Assembly: GCF_018449655.1 (NCBI RefSeq)
Contig: NZ_JAAVUX010000013.1
Location: forward strand, 1 to 64,000
Reading direction: 5' to 3'
Source: Pseudomonas sp. dw_358
GTDB lineage: Bacteria > Pseudomonadota > Gammaproteobacteria > Pseudomonadales > Pseudomonadaceae
DNA: 64,000 nucleotides
Shown in pieces: positions 8,353 through 16,554 of this stretch. Within the stretch, counting starts at the first letter, position 1, and the number at the start of each line of letters is the position of its first letter. A program made the position numbers and the translations under genes. The notes below the pieces were generated by a model, which worked only from the letters and a program-made list of their open reading frames with translations, had not been told where the DNA came from and did no database searches.

Positions 8353-9837
8353 ATGAAGCTCAATCGACTCAATCTCAGCCAGTTCGACCCACGCATTCAG
8401 CGCCCTGCCTACTCCTTGGCCGACACCCGCCAAGGGATCGTCCACATCGGCGTCGGCGGCTTCCACCGCGCTCACCAGGCGTATTACACCGACAAGTTGA
8501 TGAACACCGGCGAGGGTCGCGAATGGGCCATCTGCGGCGCCGGCCTGCGCGCCGAAGACCGCGGCGTGCATGATGCCCTGGCCGAGCAGGACTACCTTTA
8601 CACCCTCTATGAACTGGGCGACACCGACGACACCGAAGTGCGGGTCATCGCCTCCATCAGCGGCATGCTGCTGGCCGAAGACAGCCCCCAGGCGCTGATC
8701 GACAAACTGGCCGACCCGGCCATCCGCATCGTCTCCCTGACCATCACCGAAGGCGGTTACTGCATCGACGACAGCACGGGCGAATTCATGAGTCATCTGC
8801 CGTTGATCCAGCATGATCTGGCCCACCCCGAGCAGCCAAAGACCGTGTTCGGTTTTCTCTGCGCCGCCCTGGCCAAACGCCGCGCCCACGGCACCTCGCC
8901 GTTCACCTTGATGTCCTGCGATAACCTGCCCCACAACGGCGCGGTGGCGCGCAAGGCATTGATGGCCTTTGCCGTGCAGCGCGACCCGGCGCTGGCCGAA
9001 TGGATTGGCAGCCACGTGAGTTTCCCCAATGCCATGGTCGACCGCATCACACCCATGACCAGCAACGCCCACCGCCTGCAACTGCACGACAAGCAAGGCA
9101 TCGACGACGCCTGGCCAGTCGTATGCGAGCCCTTCGTGCAGTGGGTATTGGAGGACAAGTTCGTCGCCGGGCGTCCGGCATGGGAGAAGGTCGGGGTGCA
9201 ATTCACCGACGACGTCACGCCCTACGAGGAAATGAAGATCAAACTGCTCAACGGCAGCCATCTGGCCCTGACCTACCTGGGTTTTCTCAAGGGCTACCGC
9301 TTCGTCCATGAGACCATGAACGATCCGCTGTTCGTGCGTTACATCCGCACGTACATGGACCTGGATGTGACCCCACAATTGGCACCGGTGCCGGGTATCG
9401 ACCTGGAAAACTACAAACAGACCCTGATCGAGCGCTTTTCCAACCAGGCCATTGCCGATCAACTGGAAAGGGTCTGCTCCGATGGGTCGTCGAAGTTTCC
9501 CAAGTTCACCGTGCCGACCATCAACCGCCTGATCCAGGACCACGCCACGCTCGATCGCGCGGCGCTGGTGGTTGCAGCCTGGGCGCTGTACCTCAAAGGG
9601 GTGGACGAGACCGGCACGGCCTACCGCATTCCCGATCCGCGCGCCGAGTTCTGCCAGGCACTGGTGGCCGACGATGCCACGCTGACCGAAAAAGTGCTGG
9701 GCGTGGAGGAGATTTTCGGCAAGGCTGTGCCTCAGTCCACGGCGTTCGTCGAAGCCTTCGAGCGCCAAGTGTCCAACCTCAAGACATTGGGTGTGACCGG
9801 CACCCTGGAACGACTGCTGCAAGGCACCAAGGAGTGA
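8353..9837 (+). CDS. mtlD: Mannitol 2-dehydrogenase (polyol-specific long-chain dehydrogenase)
   Basis: A 494-residue NAD-dependent enzyme expected to oxidise D-mannitol to D-fructose and D-arabitol to D-xylulose. Characterised Pseudomonas enzymes are about 493 residues. The N-terminal nucleotide fold carries GVGGFHRAHQA, and the catalytic K-x4-N-x2-H triad appears in MKIKLLNGSH. Start 8353 gives the family N-terminus (MKLNRLNLSQFD); a longer reading from 8266 overlaps mtlK and begins with an Arg run. Its D-xylulose product is the substrate of the next gene's kinase. Confidence 0.93.
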   Translation: MKLNRLNLSQFDPRIQRPAYSLADTRQGIVHIGVGGFHRAHQAYYTDKLMNTGEGREWAICGAGLRAEDRGVHDALAEQDYLYTLYELGDTDDTEVRVIASISGMLLAEDSPQALIDKLADPAIRIVSLTITEGGYCIDDSTGEFMSHLPLIQHDLAHPEQPKTVFGFLCAALAKRRAHGTSPFTLMSCDNLPHNGAVARKALMAFAVQRDPALAEWIGSHVSFPNAMVDRITPMTSNAHRLQLHDKQGIDDAWPVVCEPFVQWVLEDKFVAGRPAWEKVGVQFTDDVTPYEEMKIKLLNGSHLALTYLGFLKGYRFVHETMNDPLFVRYIRTYMDLDVTPQLAPVPGIDLENYKQTLIERFSNQAIADQLERVCSDGSSKFPKFTVPTINRLIQDHATLDRAALVVAAWALYLKGVDETGTAYRIPDPRAEFCQALVADDATLTEKVLGVEEIFGKAVPQSTAFVEAFERQVSNLKTLGVTGTLERLLQGTKE

Positions 9838-9840
9838 GGT

Positions 9841-11319
9841 ATGAGCCTGTTCTTAGGCATTGATTGCGGGACCCAGGGCACCAAGGCACTGATCCTCGAG
9901 ACCGACAGCGGCCGGGTACTGGGCCTGGGCTCGGCGTCCTACAGCATGCAAAGCGGCGCCAATGGTCGTCGTGAGCAAGACCCTGCTGTCTGGGTCCAGG
10001 CCCTGCAAAAGGCCACGGCCCAGGCGCTGGAAGCCGCCGGCGCGGACGGCCAGCAGATCCTCGGCGTCGGCGTCTCCGGCCAGCAACATGGATTGGTGCT
10101 GCTGGATGCCGACGGCCAGGTGCTGCGCCCGGCCAAGCTGTGGTGCGACACCGAGACCAGCCCGGAAAACGAACGCTTGCTGCACTACCTGGGAGGGGCC
10201 GAGGGCTCCATGGCGCGACTGGGGCTGGCCATCGCGCCGGGCTATACGGTGTCCAAGCTGCTGTGGACGCTGGAACAGTTCCCCGAGCTGTTCCAGCGTA
10301 TCCAGCACATTCTGTTGCCCCACGACTACCTCAACTATTGGCTGACCGGACAACTGTGCAGCGACTACGGCGATGCGTCCGGCACCGGGTATTTCGATAT
10401 CCGCAGCCGCCAGTGGGACAGCGAGCTGCTGCATCACATCGACCCCAGCCGGCGCCTGGAAGCTGCCCTGCCGCGCCTGATCGAGTCCCACGAAGCCGTG
10501 GGCACACTGCTGCCTGAAGTTGCCCGACTGCTCGGCCTCAACCCGGCCGCCGTGGTGTCCAGCGGTGGCGGTGACAACATGATGGGGGCCATCGGCACGG
10601 ACAACATCACCCCTGGCAACATCACCATGAGCCTGGGCTCCTCAGGCACGGTGTATGCCTTCAGCGCCGAGCCTCTGGTGTCGCCGGAACCGGCCGTGGC
10701 TGCGTTTTGTTCGTCCAGTGGCGGCTGGCTGCCGTTGATCTGCACGATGAACCTGACCAACGTTACCGGCGCTGTGCGCGAGCTGTTCAAGCTCGACCTG
10801 GCGGGGTTCAACCAGCACGTCATCGACGCGCCCATCGGCGCTGGCAATGTGCTGATGCTGCCGTTTCTCAACGGTGAGCGGGTCCCTGCCTTGCCCAATG
10901 CCACCGGCCGCTTCGTGGGCCTGGACAGCAACAACCTGACCCAGGCCAATCTCTGCCGCGCGGCGGTGGAAGGCACCACCTACGGCTTGCGCTACGGACT
11001 GGACCTGCTGCGCGACGCCGGCTTGCCCAGCCACTCCATCCGCCTGATCGGCGGCGGCGCCAACAGTCCGGTCTGGCGGCAGATCGTTGCCGACATCATG
11101 AATGTCCCGGTGGTCTGCACCGAACAGACCGAGGCGGCAGCACTGGGCGCTGCCATTCAAGCCGCTTGGTGCGCGGGGAAAGGTGGCGAGACCCTGGCAC
11201 AACTGTGTAACAAGTGCGTGCGCCTGAACAGTGAAACACAGACCTCGCCTGTGGCGGCCAACGCCAGTGCCTATGAAGCGCTGTATCAACGCTACCGCGC
11301 CGAACTAGCGACGCTGTAA
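9841..11319 (+). CDS. mtlY: Xylulokinase
   Basis: A 492-residue FGGY-family sugar kinase that phosphorylates D-xylulose, feeding the pentose phosphate pathway. The N-terminal phosphate-binding motif is FLGIDCGTQGTKA; GVSGQQHGLVLLD and the C-terminal adenosine motif RLIGGGANSPVWRQ are typical. It starts 3 bp after mtlD, whose last codons AAGGAGTGAGGT supply the ribosome site. It is the last gene of the operon here: the mtlZ fructokinase found after mtlY in P. fluorescens is absent. Confidence 0.93.
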   Translation: MSLFLGIDCGTQGTKALILETDSGRVLGLGSASYSMQSGANGRREQDPAVWVQALQKATAQALEAAGADGQQILGVGVSGQQHGLVLLDADGQVLRPAKLWCDTETSPENERLLHYLGGAEGSMARLGLAIAPGYTVSKLLWTLEQFPELFQRIQHILLPHDYLNYWLTGQLCSDYGDASGTGYFDIRSRQWDSELLHHIDPSRRLEAALPRLIESHEAVGTLLPEVARLLGLNPAAVVSSGGGDNMMGAIGTDNITPGNITMSLGSSGTVYAFSAEPLVSPEPAVAAFCSSSGGWLPLICTMNLTNVTGAVRELFKLDLAGFNQHVIDAPIGAGNVLMLPFLNGERVPALPNATGRFVGLDSNNLTQANLCRAAVEGTTYGLRYGLDLLRDAGLPSHSIRLIGGGANSPVWRQIVADIMNVPVVCTEQTEAAALGAAIQAAWCAGKGGETLAQLCNKCVRLNSETQTSPVAANASAYEALYQRYRAELATL

Positions 11320-11361
11320 GCGACTTTAGTTGCCGCGCGACACCGATAAACACCCGGTGCA

Positions 11362-11389
11362 GCGCCGGCGGCCATTGTGCCGCCGGCGC
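11362..11389. terminator. GC hairpin after mtlY
   Basis: GCGCCGGCGGC (11362-11372) and GCCGCCGGCGC (11379-11389) form a perfect 11-bp stem with a 6-nt loop. There is no run of T behind it, so it may end the mtl transcript weakly or act as a 3' mRNA stabiliser. Confidence 0.5.
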
Positions 11390-11418
11390 GTCGGTACAGT
11401 GAATCTTGCCAAGTTACT

Positions 11419-11446
11419 TTGCAGGCCGAACAACTCCCACTATAGT
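11419..11446 (+). promoter_or_regulatory. mvaT promoter
   Basis: TTGCAG (11419-11424) and TATAGT (11441-11446) are spaced by 16 bp, about 70 bp before the mvaT start. Confidence 0.55.
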
Positions 11447-11514
11447 GCTGATGAACGATGAGACGCCGCGCGCGCGCTCAGTGGGGCCTAGCGAACTATA
11501 GAGTGGGGAAAACC

Positions 11515-11889
11515 ATGTCCAGATTAGCCGAATTCCGAGCTGCCGAAAAAGCCTTGCAAGAGCAACTTGCTCAGTTGGAAACGTTGAAAAACGACGCCGG
11601 CCTGAAAAAAGAGATCGAGTTCGAAGAGAAACTCCTCGGGCTGATGAAACATTACGACAAAGGTCTGCGCGAAATCATCGCCATCCTCGAGCCCGGCAGG
11701 GCCTCGAGCAAGGCCGCTGGCAAATCCGCCGGCGCCGCGCCCAAACAGCGCCGCGCCCGGGTGGTCAAGGTTTACGAGAACCCCCACACCGGCGAGCTGA
11801 TCGAAACCAAGGGCGGCAATCACCGTGGTCTCAAGGCCTGGAAACAGGAGCACGGGGCCAGCACTGTGGACGCCTGGTTGCGCACTTGA
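11515..11889 (+). CDS. mvaT: MvaT-family H-NS-like xenogeneic silencer
   Basis: A 124-residue nucleoid protein that oligomerises on AT-rich DNA and silences acquired genes. The N-terminal half is a charged coiled coil (about 1-60). A basic linker (RASSKAAGKSAGAAPKQRRA) joins it to the C-terminal DNA-binding domain with VYENPHTGELIETKGGNHRG and a terminal TVDAWLRT, a pattern specific to MvaT/MvaU. Start 11515 gives the standard MSRLAEFRAAEK; it follows a GGGG-rich site. Monocistronic, with its own promoter and terminator. Pseudomonads usually carry several paralogues (MvaT, MvaU, TurA/B); which one this is cannot be settled here. Confidence 0.9.
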   Translation: MSRLAEFRAAEKALQEQLAQLETLKNDAGLKKEIEFEEKLLGLMKHYDKGLREIIAILEPGRASSKAAGKSAGAAPKQRRARVVKVYENPHTGELIETKGGNHRGLKAWKQEHGASTVDAWLRT

Positions 11890-11967
11890 CCGACGGCTGA
11901 AGAGTTTCACGATATTTTCACAGCCACTGTTTCACGATAGGGCCTGCTAATGGAATAGCGCCCCAAT

Positions 11968-11991
11968 GCCCGCTTCGGCGGGCTTCTTATT
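11968..11991 (+). terminator. Rho-independent terminator of mvaT
   Basis: GCCCGC-TTCG-GCGGGC stem with a tetraloop, followed by TTCTTATT. Confidence 0.8.
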
Positions 11992-12013
11992 GCCCGCAGA
12001 AAAGTATTCGGTT

Positions 12014-12041
12014 TGCCCGCGGCGCGCATTTTCGTATCATG
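12014..12041 (+). promoter_or_regulatory. Likely gloA promoter
   Basis: TTGCCC (12014-12019) and TATCAT (12036-12041) are 16 bp apart, leaving a leader of about 80 nt before the gloA ATG. Confidence 0.45.
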
Positions 12042-12126
12042 CCCCCTTGTAAAAAGAACTCTGACGCTGTGCCGGACTCCTACAAGGCGCACCGCCTGAC
12101 GTTTCCATCCCTACTCTGGAGTTTCC

Positions 12127-12648
12127 ATGAGCCTGCAAGAACTCGACAACCTGCCCGGCGTCACCGCACAACCGGACAGCGCCACCGCCAAGTTCGTGTT
12201 CAATCACACGATGCTGCGGGTGAAGAACATCGAGAAGTCGCTGGATTTCTACACCCGGGTACTGGGTTTCAGTCTGGTGGAAAAACGTGATTTCCCCGAC
12301 GCGCAGTTCAGCCTGTACTTCCTGGCCCTGGTGCAGCGAAATGAAATCCCCTCCGACGATGCCAAGCGCAATGAGTGGATGAAGTCCATTCCCGGCATTC
12401 TCGAACTGACGCACAACCATGGTACCGAAAACGACGCGGACTTCGCCTATCACAACGGTAATGGAGAACCTCGCGGCTTTGGCCATATCTGCGTTTCGGT
12501 GCCGGATATCGTCGCCGCCTGCGCGCGCTTCGAAGCACTGGGTGTCGACTTTCAAAAGCGCCTGAGCGATGGCCGCATGAAGAGCCTGGCGTTCATCAAG
12601 GACCCGGACGAGTACTGGGTCGAAATAATCCAACCCACGCCGCTGTAA
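12127..12648 (+). CDS. gloA: Lactoylglutathione lyase (glyoxalase I), Zn-type
   Basis: A 173-residue cytosolic enzyme that isomerises the methylglyoxal-glutathione hemithioacetal to S-lactoylglutathione. The N-terminal tail and the insertions around SIPGILELTHNHGTENDADF mark the longer eukaryote-like zinc class rather than the ~130-residue nickel class. Metal and glutathione contacts are expected in FNHTMLRVKN, LELTHN, GFGHICVSV and KDPDEYWVEI. It follows GGAGTTTCC and is a single gene, ending in a terminator shared with ahpF. Pseudomonads usually have other gloA copies elsewhere. Confidence 0.92.
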   Translation: MSLQELDNLPGVTAQPDSATAKFVFNHTMLRVKNIEKSLDFYTRVLGFSLVEKRDFPDAQFSLYFLALVQRNEIPSDDAKRNEWMKSIPGILELTHNHGTENDADFAYHNGNGEPRGFGHICVSVPDIVAACARFEALGVDFQKRLSDGRMKSLAFIKDPDEYWVEIIQPTPL

Positions 12649-12660
12649 AGCAGGCGTAAA

Positions 12661-12698
12661 AAAACCCTTGAACGTCAAACGCGCTCAAGGGTTTTTTT
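12661..12698. terminator. Bidirectional terminator between gloA and ahpF
   Basis: AAAACCCTTGA and TCAAGGGTTTTTTT form a stem with A and T tracts on either side, serving the two convergent genes. Confidence 0.9.
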
Positions 12699-12712
12699 AT
12701 GGACTGGAGCCA

Positions 12713-14275
12713 TCAGGCCGGTGCGGAGGTCCGGATCAAGTGATCAAACGCTGACAGTGACGCCTTGGCCCCCTCGCCGATCGCAATCACGATCTGCTTG
12801 TAAGGCACGGTGGTCACGTCACCCGCCGCGAAGATCCCCGGCAGATCGGTCTCGCCCCGCGCATCGGTCATGATCTCGCCACGGGGCGACAGCTCGATGG
12901 TGCCCTTGAGCCAGTCGGTGTTGGGCAACAGGCCGATCTGCACGAAGATGCCTTCCAGTTCCACGGTGTGTACTTCGCTGCTCTGACGATCCTTGTACCG
13001 CAGCGCGGTGACCTTCTGGCCATCGCCCAGCACTTCGGTAGTCAGCGCACTTTTGATCACTTTGACGTTGGGCAGGCTGTTGAGCTTGCGCTGCAACACC
13101 GCGTCAGCACGCAGCTGGCTGTCGAATTCGATCAGGGTCACGTGGGACACGATCCCCGCCAGGTCGATGGCCGCTTCCACACCCGAGTTGCCGCCGCCAA
13201 TGACTGCCACACGCTTGCCCTTGAACAGCGGGCCGTCACAGTGCGGGCAGTACGCCACGCCGCGATTGCGGTATTCCTGCTCGCCGGGGACGTTCATTTC
13301 GCGCCAGCGCGCGCCAGTGGCCAGAATCACCGTCTTGGCCTTCAGCGACGCACCGCTGGCGAAGCGCACTTCGTGCAAACCGCCATCCTTGCCTGGAATC
13401 AGCGCTTCGGCGCGCTGCAGATTCATGATGTCGACTTCGTATTGCTTGACGTGTTCTTCCAGCGCCACGGCCAGCTTCGGCCCTTCGGTCTCCTGCACGG
13501 AAATGAAGTTCTCGATGGCCATCGTGTCCAGCACCTGACCGCCGAAGCGCTCGGCCGCCACACCGGTGCGAATGCCTTTGCGCGCGGCATAGATGGCTGC
13601 TGCGGAGCCGGCAGGGCCACCTCCGACCACCAGCACGTCGAAGGCTTCCTTGGCGTTGAGCTTCTCGGCCTGACGGTCAACCGCGCTGGTGTCGATCTTG
13701 GCCAGAATCTCTTCCAGGCCCATGCGGCCCTGACCGAAGTTGACCCCGTTGAGGTAAACGCTGGGCACTGCCATGATCTGGCGTGCTTCGACTTCCGGCT
13801 GGAACAGCGCGCCGTCGATGGCCACATGGTGGATATTGGGGTTGAGCACCGCCATCAGGTTCAATGCCTGGACCACGTCCGGGCAGTTCTGGCACGACAG
13901 CGAGAAATAGGTTTCGAAACGGAATTCGCCTTTGAGCGAGCGAATCTGCTCGATGACATCTGCGCTGGCCTTGGACGGGTGGCCGCCCACTTGCAGCAAC
14001 GCCAACACCAGCGAGGTGAATTCATGCCCCATGGGCAGGCCGGCAAAACGCAGGTCCACCGAGCCATCGGGACGATTGATACTGAAAGACGGCTTGCGAA
14101 CATCGTTGCCATCTTCTTGCAGCGTGATCAGGGTCGACAGCCCATCGATGTCACGCAGCAGGCCGAGCATTTCCTGGGATTTGGCACTGTCGTCGAGGGA
14201 TGCAACGATCTCGATCGGCTGCGTGACCCGTTCCAGGTACGATTTCAACTGAGTTTTAAGGTTGGCATCCAACAT
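12713..14275 (-). CDS. ahpF: Alkyl hydroperoxide reductase subunit F
   Basis: A 520-residue flavoprotein that passes electrons from NAD(P)H to the peroxiredoxin AhpC. The N-terminal glutaredoxin-like domain carries the CQNC pair (about 128-131). FAD binding GGGPAGSAAAIYAARKG begins near 217, the second dithiol CPHC lies near 340, NAD binding is at VAVIGGGNSGVEAAIDLAG, and the C-terminal FAD motif is LPGIFAAGDVT. Length matches E. coli AhpF. It is downstream of ahpC on the same strand but separated by a terminator-like hairpin, so it is partly uncoupled. Confidence 0.96.
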   Translation of the reverse strand: MLDANLKTQLKSYLERVTQPIEIVASLDDSAKSQEMLGLLRDIDGLSTLITLQEDGNDVRKPSFSINRPDGSVDLRFAGLPMGHEFTSLVLALLQVGGHPSKASADVIEQIRSLKGEFRFETYFSLSCQNCPDVVQALNLMAVLNPNIHHVAIDGALFQPEVEARQIMAVPSVYLNGVNFGQGRMGLEEILAKIDTSAVDRQAEKLNAKEAFDVLVVGGGPAGSAAAIYAARKGIRTGVAAERFGGQVLDTMAIENFISVQETEGPKLAVALEEHVKQYEVDIMNLQRAEALIPGKDGGLHEVRFASGASLKAKTVILATGARWREMNVPGEQEYRNRGVAYCPHCDGPLFKGKRVAVIGGGNSGVEAAIDLAGIVSHVTLIEFDSQLRADAVLQRKLNSLPNVKVIKSALTTEVLGDGQKVTALRYKDRQSSEVHTVELEGIFVQIGLLPNTDWLKGTIELSPRGEIMTDARGETDLPGIFAAGDVTTVPYKQIVIAIGEGAKASLSAFDHLIRTSAPA

Positions 14276-14308
14276 ACGGGCGGTATCCTGCAGAAAATTG
14301 ATTCAAAT

Positions 14309-14342
14309 GAAAACGCCCGAGCGATATCGCCCGGGCGTTTTC
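14309..14342. terminator. Hairpin between ahpC and ahpF
   Basis: GAAAACGCCCGAGCGATATC and its complementary arm ending CGGGCGTTTTC form a long stem flanked by A and T tracts. It can end the ahpC transcript and set the ahpC:ahpF ratio. Confidence 0.85.
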
Positions 14343-14397
14343 GGGGCGGGGGGTGCAACTACTTGCGGGAAACACCCGCCAAGGTCGGCTTCAAGAT

Positions 14398-14961
14398 TCA
14401 GATCTTGCCAACCAGGTCCAGCGAAGGAGCCAGAGTGGCTTCGCCTTCTTTCCACTTGGCTGGGCAGACTTCGCCCGGGTGCGCAGCAACATACTGGGCA
14501 GCCTTGATCTTGCGCAGCAGTTCCAGTGCATCACGGCCCACACCACCGTCATTCAGTTCAACGATTTTGACCTGGCCTTCCGGGTTGATCACGAAAGTAC
14601 CGCGGTCAGCCATGCCATCAGCTTCGATCAACACGTCGAAGTTTTTCGACAGGATATGAGTCGGGTCACCGATCAGCGGGTAGGTCACTTTGCTGATCAC
14701 GTCCGAAGTGTCATGCCAGGCTTTGTGGGAGAAATGGGTGTCAGTGGAAACACCATAGATTTCAACGCCCAGTTTCTGGAACTCAGCGTAGTTGTCAGCC
14801 AGGTCGCCCAGTTCGGTAGGGCAAACGAAGGTGAAGTCCGCTGGGTAGAAGAACACGACAGACCATTTGCCTTTGAAATCGGCATCCGAAACCTCGACGA
14901 ATGCCCCATTGTGGAAGGCGGTAGCGTTGAATGGTTTGACGGTGCTGTTGATGATAGGCAT
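14398..14961 (-). CDS. ahpC: Alkyl hydroperoxide reductase subunit C (2-Cys peroxiredoxin)
   Basis: A 187-residue peroxiredoxin that reduces H2O2, organic peroxides and peroxynitrite. The peroxidatic Cys is C47 in FTFVCPTE and the resolving Cys is C166 in GEVCPAKW; AhpF recycles the disulfide. Length and start (MPIINSTVKPF) match the enterobacterial enzyme. The start follows a GGAGAG site. An OxyR-like site lies 74-110 bp upstream. It sits beside gor, galU and ahpF in an antioxidant block. Confidence 0.97.
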   Translation of the reverse strand: MPIINSTVKPFNATAFHNGAFVEVSDADFKGKWSVVFFYPADFTFVCPTELGDLADNYAEFQKLGVEIYGVSTDTHFSHKAWHDTSDVISKVTYPLIGDPTHILSKNFDVLIEADGMADRGTFVINPEGQVKIVELNDGGVGRDALELLRKIKAAQYVAAHPGEVCPAKWKEGEATLAPSLDLVGKI

Positions 14962-14998
14962 CGGGATGACTCTCCTTCAGGTGTATGAATCGTTCAAT

Positions 14999-15016
14999 GG
15001 GGCTAATCCTAGCCCC
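14999..15016. repeat. Small inverted repeat in the ahpC promoter
   Basis: GGGGCTA-ATCC-TAGCCCC. On the minus strand it contains TAGGAT, a plausible -10 box for ahpC, so it may be an operator or a leader hairpin. Confidence 0.4.
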
Positions 15017-15034
15017 TCTTGGCGTGCATTGCTC

Positions 15035-15071
15035 ATTGGCAAAGTCGATGCTGACGATTGGCTTTGCCTAT
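15035..15071 (-). promoter_or_regulatory. OxyR-like binding site upstream of ahpC
   Basis: The layout ATTG-N7-CGAT-N7-ATTG-N7-CTAT keeps the exact 11-bp periodicity of the OxyR consensus (ATAG-N7-CTAT-N7-ATAG-N7-CTAT), with three of four tetramers one base off and the last perfect. It ends 74 bp before the ahpC start, suited to peroxide activation. Confidence 0.65.
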
Positions 15072-15096
15072 GGGGCGACTCTATAAAGAGAAGGCC

Positions 15097-16455
15097 CTAG
15101 CGCTGCACGGGCGTACGCATGGTAACGAATTCCTCGGCGCCAGTCGGGTGCACGCCAATGGTTTCATCAAACAATTGCTTGGTCGCGCCGGCTTTCAGCG
15201 CGATGGCCATCCCCTGGATGATTTCACCGGCGTCCGGGCCGACCATGTGGCAACCCAGCACCTTGTCGGTGTTGGCATCCACCACCAACTTCATCAGGGT
15301 CTTTTCCTGAACGTCGGTGAGGGTCAGCTTCATCGGACGGAAGCGGCTTTCGAAGATCGTCACCTCATGACCGGCCTCCAGCGCCTGCTGCTCGGTCAGG
15401 CCGACCGTGCCGATGGGTGGCTGGCTGAATACCGCCGTGGGAATGTGCTGATAGTCCACCGGGCGGTATTGCTCGGGTTTGTACAGGCGCCGAGCAACGG
15501 CCATGCCCTCGGCCAAGGCCACCGGGGTCAGCTGCACGCGGCCGATCACATCGCCCAGGGCCAGAATCGAGGGCTCGGCGGTCTGGTATTGCTCGTCCAC
15601 TTCGATGAACCCGTCTTTGCGCAGCTTGACCGCCGTGTTCTCCAGCCCCAGGTTGTCCAGCATCGGACGGCGTCCCGTGGCGTAGAAAATACAGTCGGCA
15701 TTCAGCTCGCGACCATCCTTCAAAGTGGCCTTGAGACTGCCATCTGCCTGCTTGTCGATGCGCGCAATATCGGCATTGAACTGCAGATCGACGCCCTTCT
15801 TGCGCAGCTCATCGCTCAAATGTTCTCGTACCGCGTCATCAAAGCCGCGCATGAACAAAGGGCCGCGATAGAGCTGCGTGGTCTGGCTGCCCAGGCCATT
15901 GAAAATTCCCGCAAACTCGACGGCGATGTACCCACCTCCGACGATGATTACCCGTTTTGGCAGCTGCTCCAGGAAGAAGGCCTCATTGGAGCCGATGGCA
16001 TGTTCACGGCCCGGAATTTCCGGAATCACCGGCCAGCCACCGGTAGCGATCAGGATGTGGCCGGCGGAAAAACGCTGGCCGTCCACCTCCACTTCATGAG
16101 GCCCGGTAATGCGCGCGTGGCCTTCGAGCAGTTTGACCCCGCTGTTGACCAGCAGGTTGCGATAGATACCGTTGAGACGGCTGATCTCGCGGTTCTTGTT
16201 GGCGATCAGTGTGGCCCAGTCAAACTGGCTTTCGCCCACCGCCCAGCCAAAGCCTTGCGCCTGCTCGAAATCTTCAGAAAAGTGCGCGCCATAGACCAGC
16301 AGTTTTTTCGGCACGCAGCCGACGTTGACACACGTGCCTCCCAGGTAGCGGCTCTCGGCGACCGCCACCTTGGCACCGAAACCGGCCGCAAAGCGCGCCG
16401 CGCGAACGCCGCCCGAGCCGGCGCCGATAACGAAGAGATCGAAGTCATGAGCCAT
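15097..16455 (-). CDS. gor: Glutathione-disulfide reductase
   Basis: A 452-residue FAD enzyme that reduces GSSG with NADPH. The FAD motif is VIGAGSGGVRAARFAAGFG, and the redox dithiol is C42/C47 in GGTCVNVGCVPKKL. NADPH binding is at IIVGGGYIAVEFAGIF, and the C-terminal catalytic base motif is IGVHPTGAEEFVTMR. It lies between galU and ahpC on the same strand, 99 bp after galU and beyond its terminator, so it probably has its own promoter. It supplies glutathione needed by gloA. Confidence 0.95.
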   Translation of the reverse strand: MAHDFDLFVIGAGSGGVRAARFAAGFGAKVAVAESRYLGGTCVNVGCVPKKLLVYGAHFSEDFEQAQGFGWAVGESQFDWATLIANKNREISRLNGIYRNLLVNSGVKLLEGHARITGPHEVEVDGQRFSAGHILIATGGWPVIPEIPGREHAIGSNEAFFLEQLPKRVIIVGGGYIAVEFAGIFNGLGSQTTQLYRGPLFMRGFDDAVREHLSDELRKKGVDLQFNADIARIDKQADGSLKATLKDGRELNADCIFYATGRRPMLDNLGLENTAVKLRKDGFIEVDEQYQTAEPSILALGDVIGRVQLTPVALAEGMAVARRLYKPEQYRPVDYQHIPTAVFSQPPIGTVGLTEQQALEAGHEVTIFESRFRPMKLTLTDVQEKTLMKLVVDANTDKVLGCHMVGPDAGEIIQGMAIALKAGATKQLFDETIGVHPTGAEEFVTMRTPVQR

Positions 16456-16493
16456 GCTGGAACCCTACCCTTGAAAAAAATGGAATCGCAGAA

Positions 16494-16526
16494 ATAAAAA
16501 CGCCGCTCATTCCAGAATGAGCGGCG
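16494..16526 (-). terminator. galU terminator
   Basis: CGCCGCTCATTC and GAATGAGCGGCG form a 12-bp inverted repeat; on the minus strand it is followed by TTTTTATTT. Confidence 0.85.
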
Positions 16527-16554
16527 GATTGCAAAACAGCAACCGGTGCCTGGC

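Noticed and set aside
7888..9822. 644-codon open frame antisense to mtlK/mtlD
   Set aside because: Shadow of GC-rich third positions over two certain genes; no ribosome site or recognisable domain.
12968..14659. 563-codon plus-strand frame over ahpF
   Set aside because: Antisense of ahpF and crosses its terminator; no family resemblance.
15058..16497. 479-codon plus-strand frame over gor
   Set aside because: Antisense of a complete glutathione reductase gene.
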